Assembly: GCA_963702235.1 (NCBI GenBank)
Contig: CAVPBZ010000005.1
Coordinates: 78,222-142,221 of the forward strand
DNA: 64,000 bases
Direction of reading: 5' to 3'
DNA from: PALSA-505 sp963702235
GTDB lineage: Bacteria > Actinomycetota > Actinomycetes > Streptosporangiales > Streptosporangiaceae
Under the pieces are notes generated by a model. It saw only the letters and a program-made list of their open reading frames with translations, searched no databases and was not told the DNA's origin. Shown here in pieces: positions 17,673 through 27,013 of the stretch. The stretch's first letter is position 1, and every line of letters begins with the position of its first letter. A program made the translations under genes and the position numbers.

Positions 17673-19958
17673 CTAGAACGCAGGCAGCCGGTATTGCTGG
17701 CCCTTTCCCCCGCTGCACGGCCAGATTTGCAGCTGCGTGCCGTTCGCGGTCTGGCCGCCCGGGTCATCCAGGCATATCCCCGATGCCTGGTTGACCAGGG
17801 CCCTAGACGCAGGTACCGGAGTCCAGGCCTGAGTGGTGCTGCCGTTGCAGCTGCTGAGCACGGTCGGCGTTCCCTGGTTCCTTCCCTCGCCCTGCGTATC
17901 CAGGCACAGGCCGCGGCTCTGAATCGTCCCGTTCTGCTCGGTTGTCCAGTTCTGCCCCCGGTTGCCGTTACAGGTGGACAGGGTGACCGGGGTGCCTGGC
18001 GAGTTGCGCGCGGCGGTCATGCACGGCACCCCGTCATGGGACTGGATCTCCTGCGGGTACACCGGGCCGGTCGGCGGCGGCGGAGGTGGTGCCGGTGCGG
18101 CGGGCAGCGGCCAGGCCTGCTCGACAGACCCGTTGCAGGTGCTGATCTGAAGCTGGGTGCCGCTGGTGGTGCTCGCGCCAGGATCGTCCAGGCAGGTGCC
18201 CGACGCCTGGTTGACCAGGGTGCTGCCGGTCGCCTGCTGCCACTGCTGACTGGTGCTGCCGGTGCAGGTGTCGGCCACGACCGGCGTGCCATTGCCGGTC
18301 CCGCCGCCCTGGGTAGCCAGGCAGAGGCCGTTGACCTGGATCGTCTCCTTCGGCGCGATCGTCCAGTTCTGCTCGTTGTCGTTGATACAGGTCTGCAGCT
18401 CGACCGGGCTGCCCGGCGCGGAGCTGTTGCTCGTGTCATCGATGCACAGGGCCGCTGGGCCCTGGCTGGACCCATCCCGCCCCCCGGGCCGGCCCTGGCT
18501 GAACATTCCCGACTGGATCGGGCCGCCGGGTTTCGGCGAGGTGGTTGTGGTCATCGGCAGGATGGAAAGCTCATAGTGCCTCGCGCCGGCGATGATGCTC
18601 GCGTCGGTGCCGATGATCAGGCCGCCGTTCGAGCCGGGGAACGTCCCGGCCGGGAACGGCGTGAGTGACTGCACCCCGTCGCCGCGCGAGGTCTGCGGGT
18701 GCCAGTACGGCAGCGCCAGCCCAGTGTTCGCATCCACCGCGGTGAGTCCGTCAACCAGGACCGCGTTCGCCTCGCAGACGGAGTTGCTGCCGCACTCGTT
18801 GTTCGCCCAGCGCTGGTGCCCGCCGAGGTACACGACTGAGCCGGCCACCGCTACCGAGTGGAACGAGTCGCCGCCGCTGTAATTAACCCAGGTCGGCTGC
18901 ACGTTCGAGCCCGTCGCGCTGGTCTCGAACCTGGCGGCCGCGTCGCAGAGGCCGGCGCCGCCGACGGACTGGAAGCCGGTGTCGGCGATGACGAGGAAGG
19001 AGCCGCCGGCGGAGAAGTCCATCCCGTTGACGTAGTCGTGCTGGTGGGAGCAGCTGTTGGCGAGCAGTGGGACCGACCAGTTGGCCACGGTCGCCGTGCG
19101 GCCGAGGGCCCCGCCGGTGTCGATGAGGGCCAGCCGGGGTATCGACTGCCCGTTCACCGTCAGGAACGTTCCGGCGATGGCCAGCATGCTGCCGTCAGAG
19201 GTCAGCGCCATCGTCTTGACCTTGAGCGCCTGCCCGTCCGCCGGGTCGGCGAGGGTGACCTTGAACGACTTGTCCAGCGCCCCGGTGGTGGCGTTCAGCC
19301 GGGCAACCTTCGCCCCCTTGCCGTCCACCTGCGTGAACTCGCCGCCCACGTACAGCGCGTTGCCATTCGCCTGCAGGGCGGTGACGGTGCCGTTCGCCTG
19401 CCCGGTGAAACCCGGTACCAGCTGGCCGTCGGCTGACGAGCTTCCCGGGATGACCTGCAGCTGCGCCAGGCCGCCGACGTTGGTGCCGTTCACCGAGGTG
19501 AACGCGCCGCCCGCGTACACGGTGTTACCGGGTCCGGCGGCCAGGGCGTAGACCGGCCCCTGGTCGAGTACGGGCGTGAAGTGCGGGTCGATCGCCCCGG
19601 TGGCCGGGTCGAACGCGAAGAGGAAGTCGGCTGGCACGGTATTCGGGCACTGCGCGTAGCTCGCCGGAGCCGGGGCGCACACCTGGGTGAACGCGCCTGC
19701 CACGACAACCTCGCCGTTCACCACGACCGTGCTGTAGATCGTGGATGCCGGCTGGCAGGCGGCGCCGCACGAGCCGCCGGCAAAGACGTTCGGGGTGTAG
19801 CTGACCGGGGTCTGCGACACCGGGCCAGGCAGCACTACCGCTTGACCGGTGGCCGCGGCGGCACTCGCCGCGCTGGTGACGGCACTGGCGCCGGGCGTGC
19901 CGGCCACCAGGGCCGTCGCAATGCTCGTGATCACATAAAAAGCCCGACGCGATCCCAT
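17673..19958 (-). CDS. Secreted propeller protein with two C-terminal ricin-type lectin domains
   Basis: The ATG at 19958 follows GGAGGG, better than the GTG at 19979. A signal peptide (SRRAFYVITSIATALVAG) is followed by about 450 residues of propeller-like repeats (VYAGGAFTSVNGTNVGGLAQ, LYVGGEFTQVDGKGAKVARL). Two ricin beta-trefoil domains follow, each with three QxW-type repeats (QNW, QQW, QAW; QNW, QAW, QQY), joined by a Pro-rich linker. Ricin domains bind sugars, so binding of cell-wall or plant polysaccharide outside the cell is likely. No hydrolase catalytic motif is visible. Confidence 0.85.
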   Translation of the reverse strand: MGSRRAFYVITSIATALVAGTPGASAVTSAASAAAATGQAVVLPGPVSQTPVSYTPNVFAGGSCGAACQPASTIYSTVVVNGEVVVAGAFTQVCAPAPASYAQCPNTVPADFLFAFDPATGAIDPHFTPVLDQGPVYALAAGPGNTVYAGGAFTSVNGTNVGGLAQLQVIPGSSSADGQLVPGFTGQANGTVTALQANGNALYVGGEFTQVDGKGAKVARLNATTGALDKSFKVTLADPADGQALKVKTMALTSDGSMLAIAGTFLTVNGQSIPRLALIDTGGALGRTATVANWSVPLLANSCSHQHDYVNGMDFSAGGSFLVIADTGFQSVGGAGLCDAAARFETSATGSNVQPTWVNYSGGDSFHSVAVAGSVVYLGGHQRWANNECGSNSVCEANAVLVDGLTAVDANTGLALPYWHPQTSRGDGVQSLTPFPAGTFPGSNGGLIIGTDASIIAGARHYELSILPMTTTTSPKPGGPIQSGMFSQGRPGGRDGSSQGPAALCIDDTSNSSAPGSPVELQTCINDNEQNWTIAPKETIQVNGLCLATQGGGTGNGTPVVADTCTGSTSQQWQQATGSTLVNQASGTCLDDPGASTTSGTQLQISTCNGSVEQAWPLPAAPAPPPPPPTGPVYPQEIQSHDGVPCMTAARNSPGTPVTLSTCNGNRGQNWTTEQNGTIQSRGLCLDTQGEGRNQGTPTVLSSCNGSTTQAWTPVPASRALVNQASGICLDDPGGQTANGTQLQIWPCSGGKGQQYRLPAF

Positions 19959-20386
19959 GACCCTCCAACGGTGTCTCACCTACTGACGCCCCAGCCACAT
20001 GCCCGGATTACACCGTTTTAGGGTGAAGTCAAGCAATTACTGAGAGCAACTAATGGCGGGAAGGCGCACCACTCAAGAGGCCGGCCGGACACTGTTATGC
20101 GTTGCGGCACAGCTGCGCTACTGCCAGTGACGATGCGAGTTCCGCCGCCCCGGCGAAGCCGCGGGCGAAAGCTCCGCGGCCACTGGTTATTGTCGATTCC
20201 TCCGCATTGCCTCAAATAAGAATGACGGCGGCGTGCCGGTGTCGATGCCAACTCCTGGCCAAGGCCAGATGAGTTCTCTATCTGCCTGATAAAGGCGCGC
20301 GTGATCCCATGAGAGCACGGGAGTCGGCCGGGGATCGTCGCGCAGCGGCGGGATCCGGCGCCAGACGGCCGGCCGCTGGCCTCTGG
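19959..20386. other. Intergenic region upstream of the ricin-lectin gene
   Basis: No gene is seen in 428 bases. The A+T content around 20010-20060 and 20200-20230 is higher than elsewhere in the window, consistent with the promoter of the secreted lectin gene reading leftwards. Confidence 0.35.
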
Positions 20387-23152
20387 TCAGGCCGGGTCCG
20401 GGCCGAGGCCGCCGAGCGCGAGGGCGGCTGTCTGTTCCTGGGTCAGCGTCCGTCCCGCCGCGTACTCGGCCTCGAACACCGCGGCTCCCAGGACTGAGCG
20501 GAGCCGCTGGCAGTCGGTGTCGCGCAGCCGGCCCTCCAGCGAATCGACGCTCTCGCCCAGCGCCGCCAGGGCCTGTTCGGCCGCGCCGTGCAGGCGGGCT
20601 GACCGGGCCGGATCGGCCCCGCCACCGCTGGTCATGGCCAGCCCGATCAGCGCATAGGCGACGCCCGACTTCATCAGCACGCGCCGGGCCGACTTGAGCG
20701 ATTCGGCGAACAGGCGCTCCGCCGCGCCTGGCGCTCCGCCGAGGTACTCGGCCAGCCCGAGGTTGAACGTCGCGTACACCATGCCGTACCGGTCGCCCAG
20801 CGTCCGGGCGACCTCGAGCGACTCAAGCAGGCGGCCGCGCGCGGTATCCAGGTCGCCCAGTGCCAGCTCGGTGTACCCGAGGTTGCCGAGCATCGTCCCC
20901 ACCTCCCGCCGGTCGCCCACCTGGCGGTACAGCCGCAGCGACTCGGCCGCGTCCCGGGACGCGGCGGTGTGGTCACCGCCGAGGTCAACGGCATACGACC
21001 GGACGGCCAGCAGCCGGGCAGTCAGGTGCGGCTCGGCGAGCGGCCGGGCCAGGTCCAGGCCCTGCTCGATGATCGGCAGCGCGGCGGCCTGCTGCCCCTG
21101 GCGCAGCAGGACGAAAGCGCACACGTGCAGCAGGTCGGCGGTCAGGGAGTCGTCCCTGGCGGACCGGGCAAGCGGCAGCGCCTCGTCGCAGTACTCGCCC
21201 GCCAGCGCGTAGCCGCCGGTCTGCTCGAGCAGGTAGGCCGCCGTGGCCAGGGCCCGGGCGCGCACCGGCGCCGGCTCGCGGGCCGCTGGCGCGGCGAGGA
21301 ACCGGCGGAGGGCGTTCACCGCCTCGGCCGCGTGCCCGTGTGCCTTCCAGAACATCCGCAGCGAGGTGACGAGCCGGATGCCGGGCACCGGATCCGGCTG
21401 GTGCAGGCTGAATGCGATCGCGGCCCGCAGGTTGTCGAGCTCGGCGTCGAGCCGGCCCAGCCACTCGGCCTGGTCGTCCGCCACCAGCCGCGGCGCCGCG
21501 GCTTCGGCCAGAGCCAGGTAATGGTTGCGGTGGGCCATCCGGGCCTCGCTCGCCGCTGCCGGTCCCTGGGTCTCGAGCTGCCGCGTCGCGTACTGCCGGA
21601 CGGTTTCCAGCAGGCGGTAGCGGGCCGGGCCGGCGGCGGTGACGTCCAACTGCACGAGGTTCTTGTTGACCAGCGCGCCGAGGTGCCCGACGACCTGGTC
21701 CACGGGCACGGTCTCACCCGCGGTGACCACCTCCGTGGCGGTCAGGTCGAACCCGCCGGCGAACACCGAAAGCCGGGCGAGCACCTGGCGCTCCGGGGCG
21801 GTCAGCAGGTCCCAGGACCAGTTGACCATGGCCAGCAGCGTCTGCTGGCGGGGGAGTGCTGCCCGCGAGCCCCCGGTCAGGATCGAGAACCGCTGGTCGA
21901 GCCGGGCATCCAGCTCGGCCACCGGCATCACCCGCAGCCGGGCGGCTGCCAGCTCGATGGCCAGCGGGATACCGTCGAGCCGGCGGCAGATGCGCCCGGC
22001 GAGCCGGGCGGCTGGCTCATCCCAGCCAAGCCGCACCCCATGCTGCGCGGTGCGGTCGGCGAACAGCCGCACCGCCTCGCTGCCGCGGATGGTCTCGGCC
22101 TCATCGTCGTCGGCGGGGGTGGCCAGCGAGGGCACCCGGTGCACCCACTCGCCGTCGATACCCAGCGGCTCCCGGCTGGTCGCGAACAGCACGACGTTCG
22201 GGCAGTTCCGCAGCAGCGCGTCCGCAAGCTTGGCGCACGCGTCAACGACGTGCTCGCAGTTGTCCAGCAGGACCAGCAGGCTCCGCTGGCCGACCGCCTC
22301 GGCCAGCGTGTCGGCGACGGGCCGGTCCGGTTCCTGCTGGACGCCGAGCACGCTGGCGACGGTCGCCGCGACCAGGCCGGCGTCCCGCAGCGGAGCCAGG
22401 TCGGCAAACCACACGCCGTCTCCGGAGCCATCCACCAGGCCGGCGGCGACCTGCAGTCCGAGCCGGGTCTTGCCCGCCCCGCCTGGGCCGGTGAGCGTGA
22501 CCAGGCGGCTGGCAGTGACCAGCCGGCGCACCTCGGTCAGCTCCGCGTCGCGGCCGATGAAGCTCGACACCTGGGCTGGCAGGTTGTGCCGCAGCCTCGG
22601 GTTGTCCAGCGACCGCAGCGGCGGGAAGGCCGCGGGCAGGCCGCCGGCGTCGAGCTGGAAGATTTGTTCCGGCTGGCTCAGGTCCTTCAGCCGGTGCAGG
22701 CCCAGGTCGCGGAGCGACGCGCCGGCCGGCACCGAGTCGCGGAGCAGGAGCGCCGTGGTGGCCGATGCCAGGATCTGCCCGCCGTGGGCGACCCCGGCCA
22801 CCCGGGCCGCCCGGTGCACGTCGAGGCCGACGATGCCGGCTGCCGTCTGCGACGCCTCGCCGGAGTGCACGCCCATCCGGACGCGCACCGCCTCGCCGGC
22901 CGGCCACGGGTAGGAGATCAGCGCCCGCTGTATCTCGATCGCCGCGGTCACGCACGCGCGCGGCGAGGAGAACACCGCGAAGAACGCATCGCCCTGGGTG
23001 TCGACCTCGGTGCCGTCGTGGGCCGCCAGGCTGGCCCGGATCAGCCGGTGGTGAGCGGTGAGGACCTCCGCGTACGTGTCCCCCAGCCGCCGCAGCATCG
23101 CCGTCGAACCCTCGATGTCGGTGAACAGGAACGTAAGCGTCTGGGTAGCCAC
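20387..23152 (-). CDS. Class III nucleotide cyclase - STAND ATPase - TPR signalling protein
   Basis: The GTG at 23152 gives 921 residues starting VATQTLTFLFTDIEGSTAML, the class III adenylate/guanylate cyclase signature with the first metal Asp; the second is in VDTQGDAFFAVF. The substrate-positioning segment reads DVHRAARV, with His where Asn is usual. A STAND/NB-ARC ATPase follows (Walker A LTGPGGAGKTRL, Walker B LLVLLDNCEHVVD), then a long helical TPR-like C-terminus. This architecture is common in actinomycetes, where it is thought to couple an unknown signal to cyclase or regulatory output. Confidence 0.88.
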   Translation of the reverse strand: MATQTLTFLFTDIEGSTAMLRRLGDTYAEVLTAHHRLIRASLAAHDGTEVDTQGDAFFAVFSSPRACVTAAIEIQRALISYPWPAGEAVRVRMGVHSGEASQTAAGIVGLDVHRAARVAGVAHGGQILASATTALLLRDSVPAGASLRDLGLHRLKDLSQPEQIFQLDAGGLPAAFPPLRSLDNPRLRHNLPAQVSSFIGRDAELTEVRRLVTASRLVTLTGPGGAGKTRLGLQVAAGLVDGSGDGVWFADLAPLRDAGLVAATVASVLGVQQEPDRPVADTLAEAVGQRSLLVLLDNCEHVVDACAKLADALLRNCPNVVLFATSREPLGIDGEWVHRVPSLATPADDDEAETIRGSEAVRLFADRTAQHGVRLGWDEPAARLAGRICRRLDGIPLAIELAAARLRVMPVAELDARLDQRFSILTGGSRAALPRQQTLLAMVNWSWDLLTAPERQVLARLSVFAGGFDLTATEVVTAGETVPVDQVVGHLGALVNKNLVQLDVTAAGPARYRLLETVRQYATRQLETQGPAAASEARMAHRNHYLALAEAAAPRLVADDQAEWLGRLDAELDNLRAAIAFSLHQPDPVPGIRLVTSLRMFWKAHGHAAEAVNALRRFLAAPAAREPAPVRARALATAAYLLEQTGGYALAGEYCDEALPLARSARDDSLTADLLHVCAFVLLRQGQQAAALPIIEQGLDLARPLAEPHLTARLLAVRSYAVDLGGDHTAASRDAAESLRLYRQVGDRREVGTMLGNLGYTELALGDLDTARGRLLESLEVARTLGDRYGMVYATFNLGLAEYLGGAPGAAERLFAESLKSARRVLMKSGVAYALIGLAMTSGGGADPARSARLHGAAEQALAALGESVDSLEGRLRDTDCQRLRSVLGAAVFEAEYAAGRTLTQEQTAALALGGLGPDPA

Positions 23153-23389
23153 CGGCCTGGGCTTCCATCTGAGAGTGGCGCTGGCCGGGAACCGGAGGGT
23201 CACCGACCTGTTTAAGCGGGGCCGTACAGGAAGCGTAACCCGCCGCGCTCGCTCCGGGCGGAAAGGCTGCCACCGGAGGGAGCCGGGCCGCGTCCGCGCC
23301 GGTGGCCGCTAGCCGGATTGATCGTGGCCGGGGTGGTGCGGATGGTCATGCGCGGCGGGGCCGCCCGAACCGGGCGGATCGGCCGGCAT

Positions 23390-23566
23390 TCAACAACCGG
23401 GCTGGCCGTTGTTGCCGCAGCAAGCCTGCTTGTTGCGCAGCTTGATAAAGGTGTTGGACACAGCCAGCCGCACCTTGGTGGCGAACGGGGCGTCGTAGGT
23501 GGTCCAGTTGGCGAAGAAGGCACCTGGGCTTGATCCATGCTCAGGTTCCTGACCTGGGGCGCACAT
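23390..23566 (-). CDS. Small conserved protein with Cys-rich C-terminus
   Basis: Reading leftwards into the TGA at 23390-23392 gives FFANWTTYDAPFATKVRLAV, SNTFIKLRNKQ and ends ACCGNNGQPGC. The tail with CC and a terminal Cys resembles short conserved actinobacterial proteins I recall ending CCGNHGQPGC. The in-frame ATG at 23566 gives 58 residues but lacks a good ribosome-binding site; an ATG at 23538 has a better one but is out of frame by one base, so a further indel is possible. Function unknown; the Cys cluster suggests metal or redox chemistry. Confidence 0.6.
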   Translation of the reverse strand: MCAPGQEPEHGSSPGAFFANWTTYDAPFATKVRLAVSNTFIKLRNKQACCGNNGQPGC

Positions 23567-23728
23567 AACGCAAACAGTACGACGAATGCGGTCCTCGCTC
23601 TAGTGAGCAGGGCCGTCGCGCGCAGGCGCGCAGCCAGCAGCCTCCGCGGTGCCGCTGCTTGCAGGATGGGTGCCGGTACGCCCGGGAGGTCCGGCATGCC
23701 GCAGAATGGCAGTAAGGGGGTGACCGGC

Positions 23729-24328
23729 ATGAGTCCCGTTTCCCGTGGTTTTCACGGCAGGCGCCGCGCGGCGCCGGAGGGCCGCGTTCCGCCCGGCCAG
23801 TACGTGACCGAGGATTTCCCGGTGCTGTCGGCCGGCCCAACCCCGCACACGCGGCTGACCGACTGGACGTTCTCGATCGCCGGCGGCGAGGAGCCGAAGA
23901 GCTGGACGTGGGAGGAATTCCGCGCGCTGCCGGCCGAGGACGTCACCGCGGACATCCACTGCGTGACCCGGTGGTCCAAGCTCGACACGGCCTGGGCGGG
24001 CGTGTCCGTCGACACGCTGCTCGACCAGGTCGGGCACGACGCCGGATACGTGCTCGCGTTCTGCGACGGCGGGTACACGACCAACCTGCCGATAGCCGAC
24101 GTGACCGACGGGCGGGCCTGGGTGGCCTTCGGCTACGACGGGAAGCCGCTCGCGGCCGAGCACGGCGGGCCCGCGCGGCTGCTCGTCCCGCACCTGTACT
24201 TCTGGAAGAGCGCGAAATGGGTGCGCGGGCTGCGGCTGGCCGACACCGACGAGCCGGGCTTCTGGGAGACCTACGGATATCACATGTACGGGGATCCATG
24301 GCTGGAACAGCGGTACGCGGGCGACTGA
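23729..24328 (+). CDS. SUOX-like molybdopterin-dependent oxidoreductase
   Basis: The ATG at 23729 follows AAGGGGGTGA; upstream in-frame codons are not protein-like. The 199 residues match the short sulfite-oxidase-like molybdopterin domain: TEDFPVLSAGPTPHTRLTDW, the Mo-binding Cys in IHCVTRWSKLDTAWAGV, and HGGPARLLVPHLYFWKSAKW. It lacks a twin-arginine signal and is probably cytoplasmic. It overlaps the reductase gene by 31 bases, so the two form one electron-transfer unit. The natural substrate is unknown. Confidence 0.9.
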   Translation: MSPVSRGFHGRRRAAPEGRVPPGQYVTEDFPVLSAGPTPHTRLTDWTFSIAGGEEPKSWTWEEFRALPAEDVTADIHCVTRWSKLDTAWAGVSVDTLLDQVGHDAGYVLAFCDGGYTTNLPIADVTDGRAWVAFGYDGKPLAAEHGGPARLLVPHLYFWKSAKWVRGLRLADTDEPGFWETYGYHMYGDPWLEQRYAGD

Positions 24329-25041
24329 CCTGGCAGGTCGCGACAGTCTCCTCGGTCATCGACGAGACGGCCGCGGTGCGGACGATCGGCCTGGACGTGC
24401 CGGACTGGCCGGGCCACCGGGCCGGCCAGCACCTGGACGTGCGGCTGACCGCCGAGGACGGTTACCGCGCCGAGCGCTCCTACTCGATCGCCGCCGCCCC
24501 GGGCGAGCCGGTGGCGATCACGGTGATGCGGCTGGACGACGGCGAGGTCTCGCCTTACCTCACCGAGGAGCTCAGGCCCGGTGACGAGCTCGAGCTGCGC
24601 GGGCCGATCGGCGGCTACTTCGTCTGGGAGCCCGCGGACGGCGGCCCGCTGCTGCTGCTGGGCGGCGGCTCCGGGATCGTCCCGCTCCGGGCGATCCTGC
24701 GGCACCGGGAGCGCACCGGCAGCACGATCCCGGTCCGGTTGCTCTACTCCTCCCGCTCCTGGCCGGACGTGATCTACCGCGACGAGCTCGGCGAGCTCGC
24801 CGATGGGGTCGAGGTGATCCAGACGCTGACCCGGCAGCAGCCGCCGGGCTGGACCGGTTACGCGCGGCGGGCCGACGCGCAGATGCTGGCCGAGGTTGCC
24901 TGGCCAGCCGGTGAGAGCCCGCTCGCCTACGCCTGCGGTCCGACCAGCTTCGTCGAGACGGTCAGCGCCGGCCTGGTCGGGCTCGGCTACCCGCCCCAGC
25001 GGGTCAAGACCGAGCGGTTCGGCGCGACGGGAGCACCATGA
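24298..25041 (+). CDS. FAD/NAD(P)-binding oxidoreductase (ferredoxin-reductase type)
   Basis: The ATG at 24298 lies inside the previous gene. The 247 residues carry the FAD motif RSYSIAAAPGEP, the NAD(P)-binding GGGSGIVPLRAIL and the C-terminal YACGPTSFVETV. There is no iron-sulfur domain. It probably passes electrons between NAD(P)H and the molybdopterin partner. The stop overlaps the next start by ATGA. Confidence 0.9.
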   Translation: MAGTAVRGRLTWQVATVSSVIDETAAVRTIGLDVPDWPGHRAGQHLDVRLTAEDGYRAERSYSIAAAPGEPVAITVMRLDDGEVSPYLTEELRPGDELELRGPIGGYFVWEPADGGPLLLLGGGSGIVPLRAILRHRERTGSTIPVRLLYSSRSWPDVIYRDELGELADGVEVIQTLTRQQPPGWTGYARRADAQMLAEVAWPAGESPLAYACGPTSFVETVSAGLVGLGYPPQRVKTERFGATGAP

Positions 25042-25286
25042 TCGAGCAACTGGACGGGAACGCGATCGGCGGCCTGCTGCTGGAGATCTTCGGCACCGAG
25101 ATGACCACGGCCACGGGCACCTGCGGCAGCTGCGGGACCACCGGCCAGGTGGCCGGGCTGGCCGTGTACCTGCGCGGGCCGGGCACCGTGGTGCGCTGCC
25201 CGGTGTGCGACGCCGTGCTCATGGTGTTCGCCGAGATCCGCGGCATCACCTGCGTGGACCTGCGGGGCCTGGCCGCGCTGGACTGA
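25038..25286 (+). CDS. DUF6510-type small zinc-ribbon-like protein
   Basis: An 82-residue protein with two CxxC pairs (TCGSCG near residue 31 and RCPVCD near 56) and the start MIEQLDGNAIGGLLLEIFG. It resembles the DUF6510 family found beside SUOX-like oxidoreductases. The two knuckles suggest zinc or iron binding. It is translationally coupled to the reductase gene, so it probably serves the same enzyme, for example as an assembly or electron-transfer factor; that is inference. Confidence 0.8.
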   Translation: MIEQLDGNAIGGLLLEIFGTEMTTATGTCGSCGTTGQVAGLAVYLRGPGTVVRCPVCDAVLMVFAEIRGITCVDLRGLAALD

Positions 25287-25383
25287 CCGCCCTGCACCGA
25301 CTCCTGGCCGGCCGCGCGGCCGCGCGCCGCGGGCGGCCTGGCCGCAGGCGATGAACGCGGTGCAGGCGGGCCGGCCTGCACCG

Positions 25384-26919
25384 TTAGGAATCCGGATTCA
25401 TCGTGGCCTTGATGTCGGCCTTGAGCACCTTGCCCAGCCGGGAGCGGGGCAGATCCGGCCAGATCTCGATCTGCTTCGGCGTCTTGACGCTGCCGAGCCG
25501 CGCCTTGACGAACTCCTTCACCGCCTCGGGCGCCGCGGACTGCCCGGGCTGCAATTGCAGCACGGCGGTGACCCGTTCGCCCCACTTGTCGTCCGGCAGG
25601 CCGATGACCGCGCAGTCCCGTACGGCCGGATGCTGCATCAGCGCCTGCTCGACCTCGGCGGAGTAGACGTTGAACCCGCCGGTGATGATCATGTCCTTGG
25701 CCCGGTCCACGATGTAGAGGAAGTTGGCGGGGTCGAGGTAGCCGATGTCGCCGGTGTGGTGCCAGCCGTGCCGGGATGCCTCCTGGGTGGCCGCCGGGTT
25801 CTTGTAGTAGCCGGCCATCACCAGCGAGCTGCGGATGACTATCTCGCCGCGCTCCCCGCGCGGCAGCAGCCGCCCGTCGTCGTCCATGATCGCGACGGTC
25901 ACCAGCGGGGCCGGGCGGCCGGCCGAGGACAGCCGCTCGCGGGCGACCGAGCCGTCGGGCCGGAAGTGGTCGGCGGGCGCCATCGTCGAGATCATCATCG
26001 GCGCCTCGCTCTGGCCGAACAGCTGGGCCAACACCGGGCCGATCTTCGCCAGCGCCTCCTCCAGCCGGGTGGCCGACATCGGCGCCGCGCCGTACCACAG
26101 GCACTGCAGCGACGACAGGTCGGTCCCGGCCAGCTTCTCGTGCCCGAGCAGCATGTAGATCAGCGTCGGCGGCAGGAACGTGTGCGTGATCCGGTGCCGC
26201 TCGATCAGTACGAGGTACTCGGTCAGGTCCGGTCTGGGCATGACGACGATCTCGCCGCCCAGCGCCAGCACCGGGAAGCACAGCACGCCCGCCGCGTGGG
26301 TGAGCGGCGCGACCGCCAGGTACCTGGGCCGCCCGGCGAACGGGTACCCCATCAGCGTCAGCGCCGACATCGTCTCGATGTTCCGGCCGGTCAGCATCAC
26401 GCCTTTCGGCCGGCCCGTCGTCCCGCCGGTGCCGACGATCAGCGCCGTGTCGTCCGGGGGACTGGCCTCGTACGGCTCGGCGGCGTGGCCGTCCAGCCAG
26501 GCGGCGAAGCTGACCGCCGGGCCGGACTCCCGGTCCAGGCAGACCAGCGTGGTGAGCTTCGGCAGGCCGGGCAGGATCTGCGTGACCAGCGGCTCGAACG
26601 CGGCCTGGAAGATAAGGCAGCTGCAGTCGAACAGGTCGAGCAGCTCGCGGTTCTCCGCGGCCTCGTTGCGCGGGTTGACCGGGCACCAGACCGCGCCGGC
26701 CCGGGCGATGCCGAACACGCAGGAAAAGGCGACCGGATCGTTCGCCGACAGGATCGCGACCTTGTCGCCGGGGCGCACGCCCGAGCCCGCCAGGGCCCTG
26801 GCCACCCGCCAGGACAGCTCCTGCACCTGGCCATAGGAGAGCGTGGCGTCTCCCATGGTCAGGCACGGAGCGGCGGGCCCGAGCGATGCTCCCTTGTCGA
26901 GGTAGCCGGTCAGCCGCAT
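25384..26919 (-). CDS. Acyl-CoA synthetase (FadD8-like AMP-dependent ligase)
   Basis: A 511-residue adenylate-forming enzyme. The P-loop-like motif IVGTGGTTGRPKGVM is near residue 190, the adenine motif FGQSEAPM near 305, TGDIGYLD near 390, the hinge GGFNVYSAEVEQAL, and the C-terminal catalytic Lys in SRLGKVLKADIK. It activates a carboxylic acid to acyl-AMP then acyl-CoA. It lies in one leftward operon with a saccharopine-type reductase and an SDR, under the putative TetR operators at 29.0 kb. The acid used is unknown. Confidence 0.9.
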   Translation of the reverse strand: MRLTGYLDKGASLGPAAPCLTMGDATLSYGQVQELSWRVARALAGSGVRPGDKVAILSANDPVAFSCVFGIARAGAVWCPVNPRNEAAENRELLDLFDCSCLIFQAAFEPLVTQILPGLPKLTTLVCLDRESGPAVSFAAWLDGHAAEPYEASPPDDTALIVGTGGTTGRPKGVMLTGRNIETMSALTLMGYPFAGRPRYLAVAPLTHAAGVLCFPVLALGGEIVVMPRPDLTEYLVLIERHRITHTFLPPTLIYMLLGHEKLAGTDLSSLQCLWYGAAPMSATRLEEALAKIGPVLAQLFGQSEAPMMISTMAPADHFRPDGSVARERLSSAGRPAPLVTVAIMDDDGRLLPRGERGEIVIRSSLVMAGYYKNPAATQEASRHGWHHTGDIGYLDPANFLYIVDRAKDMIITGGFNVYSAEVEQALMQHPAVRDCAVIGLPDDKWGERVTAVLQLQPGQSAAPEAVKEFVKARLGSVKTPKQIEIWPDLPRSRLGKVLKADIKATMNPDS

Positions 26920-26924
26920 GGCCG

Positions 26925-27010
26925 CGCCAGCGCCAGGGTCAGGGCCGGGGCCAGGGCTGTGGCCGGGGCCGGGGCCGGGGCCGGGGCCAGGGTCAGCCCC
27001 GGGACCAGAG
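26925..27010. repeat. Low-complexity GGCCGGGGCC-type tract
   Basis: The spacer between two operon genes consists of short repeats of GGGGCC and CAGGGTCAGGG. It has no coding potential and could form strong RNA structure. Confidence 0.6.
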
Positions 27011-27013
27011 GGG

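Noticed and set aside
20969..23215. A 748-codon open frame opposite the cyclase-STAND gene
   Set aside because: Shadow frame produced by high G+C codon bias; the minus-strand gene has clear domains.
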